NCBI GenBank assembly: GCA_023375675.1
Contig: JALQBC010000042.1
Span: forward strand, 186,001-250,000
DNA length: 64,000 bases
Source: Cytospora piceicola
Lineage: Eukaryota; Ascomycota; Sordariomycetes; Diaporthales; Cytosporaceae
Direction: 5' to 3'
Part shown: piece by piece, positions 61,852-64,000 of the stretch
Position numbering within the stretch: position 1 is the first letter of the stretch
Layout of the letters: every line of letters starts with the position of its first letter
Notes under the pieces: generated by a model
The model's database searches: none
Told to the model about the DNA's origin: nothing
What the model saw: only the letters and a program-made list of their open reading frames with translations
Program-made: the position numbers and the translations under genes

Positions 61852-63510
61852 ATGCCTTTCGGAAAGCTCTACACATACGAGGTAAGCTCAAGCGCGTCTC
61901 GAAGCAGCCCAGAAACGAAGATGTACTGACGAGATGCGCTGCCACAGAACAACCCTCGCTCCACGGCCATTCGCGCCGTCGCGAAGGCCAACGAGCTCGA
62001 CCTCGAGATCGTTGAGGTCGACACCACCAAGCCTTCTGCTGAGTACCTGAAGCTCAACAAGCTCGGCAAGGTACCTACCTTCGAGGGCGACGATGGATAC
62101 GTTCTGTACGAGTCCATGGCTATTGCCATCTACAGTAGGTCAACCCTTTACCCCGCTTGTGCCTGAAACCCCCCCATTGCTACGTGATGATCAACCTTTC
62201 AAATTTAATACAGTTATCCCTGTCTAAATCACAACGTGTTGATATTCTATATCTGATCGCAATTACTGTCACCCATCTATGTACCACTTATTTGCATGAG
62301 GACATCAGCTAATTCGTCACAGTCACAGTATGTTACCCGTCGGTGGAGGTCACCCAGCATGTCCAACGACTCCTTGAGAATTTCCAAGGAGGATGGCGAC
62401 CATGATCACCCTGCAGTTGCTGACATCAACTCCAGTCTCAAAATGAGAAGACCACTCTGCTGGGCAAGACCAAGCAGGACTACGCTTCCATCCTCAAGTG
62501 GATGAGCTACTTCAACGTAAGCAGAAAACAGCCTTCTTTCTCTTGACCATGGCAATCGCTAACGTGGAATACTGCAGACTGAGATCCTCCCCAACCTGGG
62601 CAAGTGGTACCGCCCCCTGATCGGCCGCGACACCTACAACAAGAAGTCCGTTGATGAGGCTTCCAAGGCCGCCCTGAAGGCCATCGCTACCGTTGAGGAG
62701 CACCTCCTGCACAACACCTACCTGGTTGGCGAGCGCATCACGCTGGCTGACCTGTTCGCCGCTGGCATCATTGCCCGTGGCTTCGAGTTCTTCTTCGGCA
62801 AGCAGTGGCGCCAGGAGAACCCCAACGTTGCCCGGTGGTACGAGACTGTCTACAACCAGCCCATCTACTCTGCCGTTGCTCCCAAGTTCGAGCTCCTGGC
62901 TACCCCCAAGCTGGAGAACGTTGCCCCCAAGAAGCCTGAGGCCCCCAAGAAGGAGGCTGCCCCCAAGGCTGCCCCCAAGGCTGCCCCTGCCGCTGAGGCC
63001 CAGGAGGACGCACCGGCTCCTAAGCCCAAGCACCCTCTTGAGGCCCTGCCCCGGGCCACTTTCGCTCTTGATGAGTGGAAGCGATACTTCTCCAACCACG
63101 ATGAGGCTGAGTCTCTGAAGTGGTTCTGGGAGAACGTCAACTTCGAGGAGTACTCCATCTGGAAGGTCAAGTACAAGTACAACGATGAGCTCACCCTGAC
63201 TTTCATGTCCAACAACCTGATCGGTGGATTCAACACCCGTCTTGAGGGTTCCCGCAAGTACATCTTCGGATGTGCTTCCGTCTACGGCGAGAACAACGAC
63301 TCGGTCATCGAGGGTGCTTTCGTCATCCGTGGCCAGGAGTCCACCCCCGTTTTCGATGTCGCTCCCGACTACGAGAGCTACGACTTCGAGAAGCTCGACC
63401 CCACCAACCCTGAGCACCGTGCTTACGTCGAGGCTCAGTGGACCTGGGACAAGCCCGTCGTCGTTGGCGACAAGGAGTACAAGCACTCCGCCGGCAAGGT
63501 CTTCAAATAA
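61852..63510 (+). CDS. TEF3: Translation elongation factor 1-gamma (eEF1Bgamma)
   Basis: Five exons: 61852-61881, 61948-62134, 62323-62327, 62436-62516 and 62578-63510, encoding 411 residues. The 5-nt third exon (TCACA) is needed to read IYITSQNEKTTLLGK; joining exon 2 directly to exon 4 gives a stop at once. Domains: GST-N thioredoxin-like fold (1-80, PFGKLYTYENNPRSTAIRAV), GST-C (about 90-200, HLLHNTYLVGERITLADLFA), a Lys/Pro/Ala linker (PKAAPKAAPAAE), and the conserved EF1G C-terminal domain (about 250-411, ending HSAGKVFK). The factor scaffolds the eEF1B exchange complex that reloads eEF1A with GTP in the cytosol. Codon use is strongly C-ending, as expected for a highly expressed gene. 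TEF3 and CAM1 are the yeast names for this protein; TEF3 in some fungi also denotes eEF3, so the symbol needs care. Confidence 0.95.
61882..61947 (+). other. eEF1-gamma intron 1 (66 bp)
   Basis: Donor GTAAGC, branch-like TACTGAC and acceptor CCACAG. Joins KLYTYE to NNPRSTAIR. Confidence 0.9.
62135..62322 (+). other. eEF1-gamma intron 2 (188 bp), upstream of the microexon
   Basis: Donor GTAGGT, branch-like AGCTAATTC about 10 bases before acceptor TCACAG. Confidence 0.8.
62323..62327 (+). other. 5-nt microexon (TCACA) of eEF1-gamma
   Basis: Flanked by acceptor GTCACAG and donor GTATGT. With the preceding A and the following TCTCAA it codes Ile-Thr-Ser-Gln, the conserved text before NEKTTLLGK. 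No other combination of visible splice sites restores this frame. Confidence 0.8.
62328..62435 (+). other. eEF1-gamma intron 3 (108 bp), downstream of the microexon
   Basis: Donor GTATGT, branch GCTGACAT about 15 bases before acceptor CTCCAG. Confidence 0.8.
62517..62577 (+). other. eEF1-gamma intron 4 (61 bp)
   Basis: Donor GTAAGC, branch-like GCTAACG and acceptor CTGCAG. Joins KWMSYFN to TEILPNLGKW. Confidence 0.92.
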
Positions 63511-63839
63511 GCGATTTGCTCTTACGATTTGATGCTAGGGAAGGAAGGCGGATTCTAACGATTAATTGTGTCATGAATGAGAATCGAGATACCACGATGG
63601 CACTTGGGCGTTGCGCTCCTCTAGACTTCTATCTGTCGAGATTCCGATGAATAGAAATAAATGAATTGAAGGACAAACAAAACAAACAAACAAACAAATC
63701 AGTGCTTCTTTGTTCCACCCGTGCTAGCCTAATCTATCGGCTATTTACTGCTTTCGTGAACCAATGTTTTCATATACTCGCTCGTTACTCTAATGGGTAT
63801 GAGGCCTCCGCTGGACTCTTGCTGCTCTCTATCCCTTCC
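63511..63839. other. Intergenic between convergent 3' ends
   Basis: Holds the 3' UTRs of eEF1-gamma and of the last gene. A short AACAAACAAACAAACAAA run lies at about 63678-63698. Nothing else seen. Confidence 0.6.
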
Positions 63840-64000
63840 TTATGCCATCTTGAAAGGATTGGCCCGGATGTAAGTGCTTACATCCTCCTGGAAGCACAAC
63901 TCGTTCAGGTAATCATGGACCATGGGCAAAATCTCGGGAGCCGCGCTCATGTCGCCCGTAAACTCAGGTATCGTAATCGCGTTATGCGGCTCACTCCTCG
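63840..64000 (-). CDS. C-terminal end of an unrecognised protein
   Basis: The gene enters from the right edge. The last 52 complete codons on the minus strand read ...EPHNAITIPEFTGDMSAAPE, then PMVHDYLNELCFQEDVSTYI and end RANPFKMA before TAA (63842-63840). No stop interrupts the frame, and composition and third positions look coding. No family is recognised from so short a piece. Confidence 0.65.
   Translation of the reverse strand, partial: RSEPHNAITIPEFTGDMSAAPEILPMVHDYLNELCFQEDVSTYIRANPFKMA

Overview
The window is a nuclear contig segment from a filamentous ascomycete, most likely a Sordariomycete. The grounds are short GT-AG introns with CTRAY branch sites, a HET-domain incompatibility gene, and an AT-rich block with the signature of repeat-induced point mutation (RIP: CpA changed to TpA on both strands). 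The genus cannot be told from the sequence alone.

Left flank (1-7955): the 3' part of an Rtt103-like CID protein (+), a mitochondrial Mdl1-like ABC half-transporter (-), and the N-terminal half of a HET-domain gene (+).

Island (about 7967-42398, 34.4 kb): nearly every CpA and TpG is gone, so every reading frame is full of TAA and TAG. The island is bounded by a 119-bp terminal inverted repeat (7967-8085 and 42280-42398) with subterminal minisatellites inside it. The missing C-terminal half of the HET gene resumes on the same strand immediately to the right (about 42399-44297). The simplest reading is one giant TIR-bounded element, or a composite that moved as a unit, which inserted into a HET gene and was then silenced by RIP. 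Reading through RIP-type stops (TAA/TAG for CAA, CAG or TGG) reveals decayed genes in both orientations. The clear one is an SNF2-family helicase/ATPase (35.9-38.95 kb, +) with motifs I, Ia, II, V and VI in order in one frame. A roughly 1,150-codon frame on the minus strand (8.5-12.0 kb) and several other blocks are coding-like, but I do not recognise them.

Right flank: 44.3-51.7 kb is a gene-poor, normal-composition stretch rich in simple repeats and TAGGTACCTA-like palindromes. Then come a conserved Gln/Pro-rich fungal protein (-; three exons), another gene-poor stretch with one weak cysteine-rich gene candidate (55.4-55.9 kb), the mitochondrial ribosomal protein uS9m (-; two exons), and translation elongation factor 1-gamma (+; five exons including a 5-nt microexon). 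The last two diverge from a shared promoter of about 405 bp. The C-terminal end of an unrecognised gene (-) runs off the right edge.

The flanking genes are ordinary housekeeping genes in mRNA 3'-end/transcription biology, mitochondrial transport and translation. The island is the accessory, exceptional part of the window.
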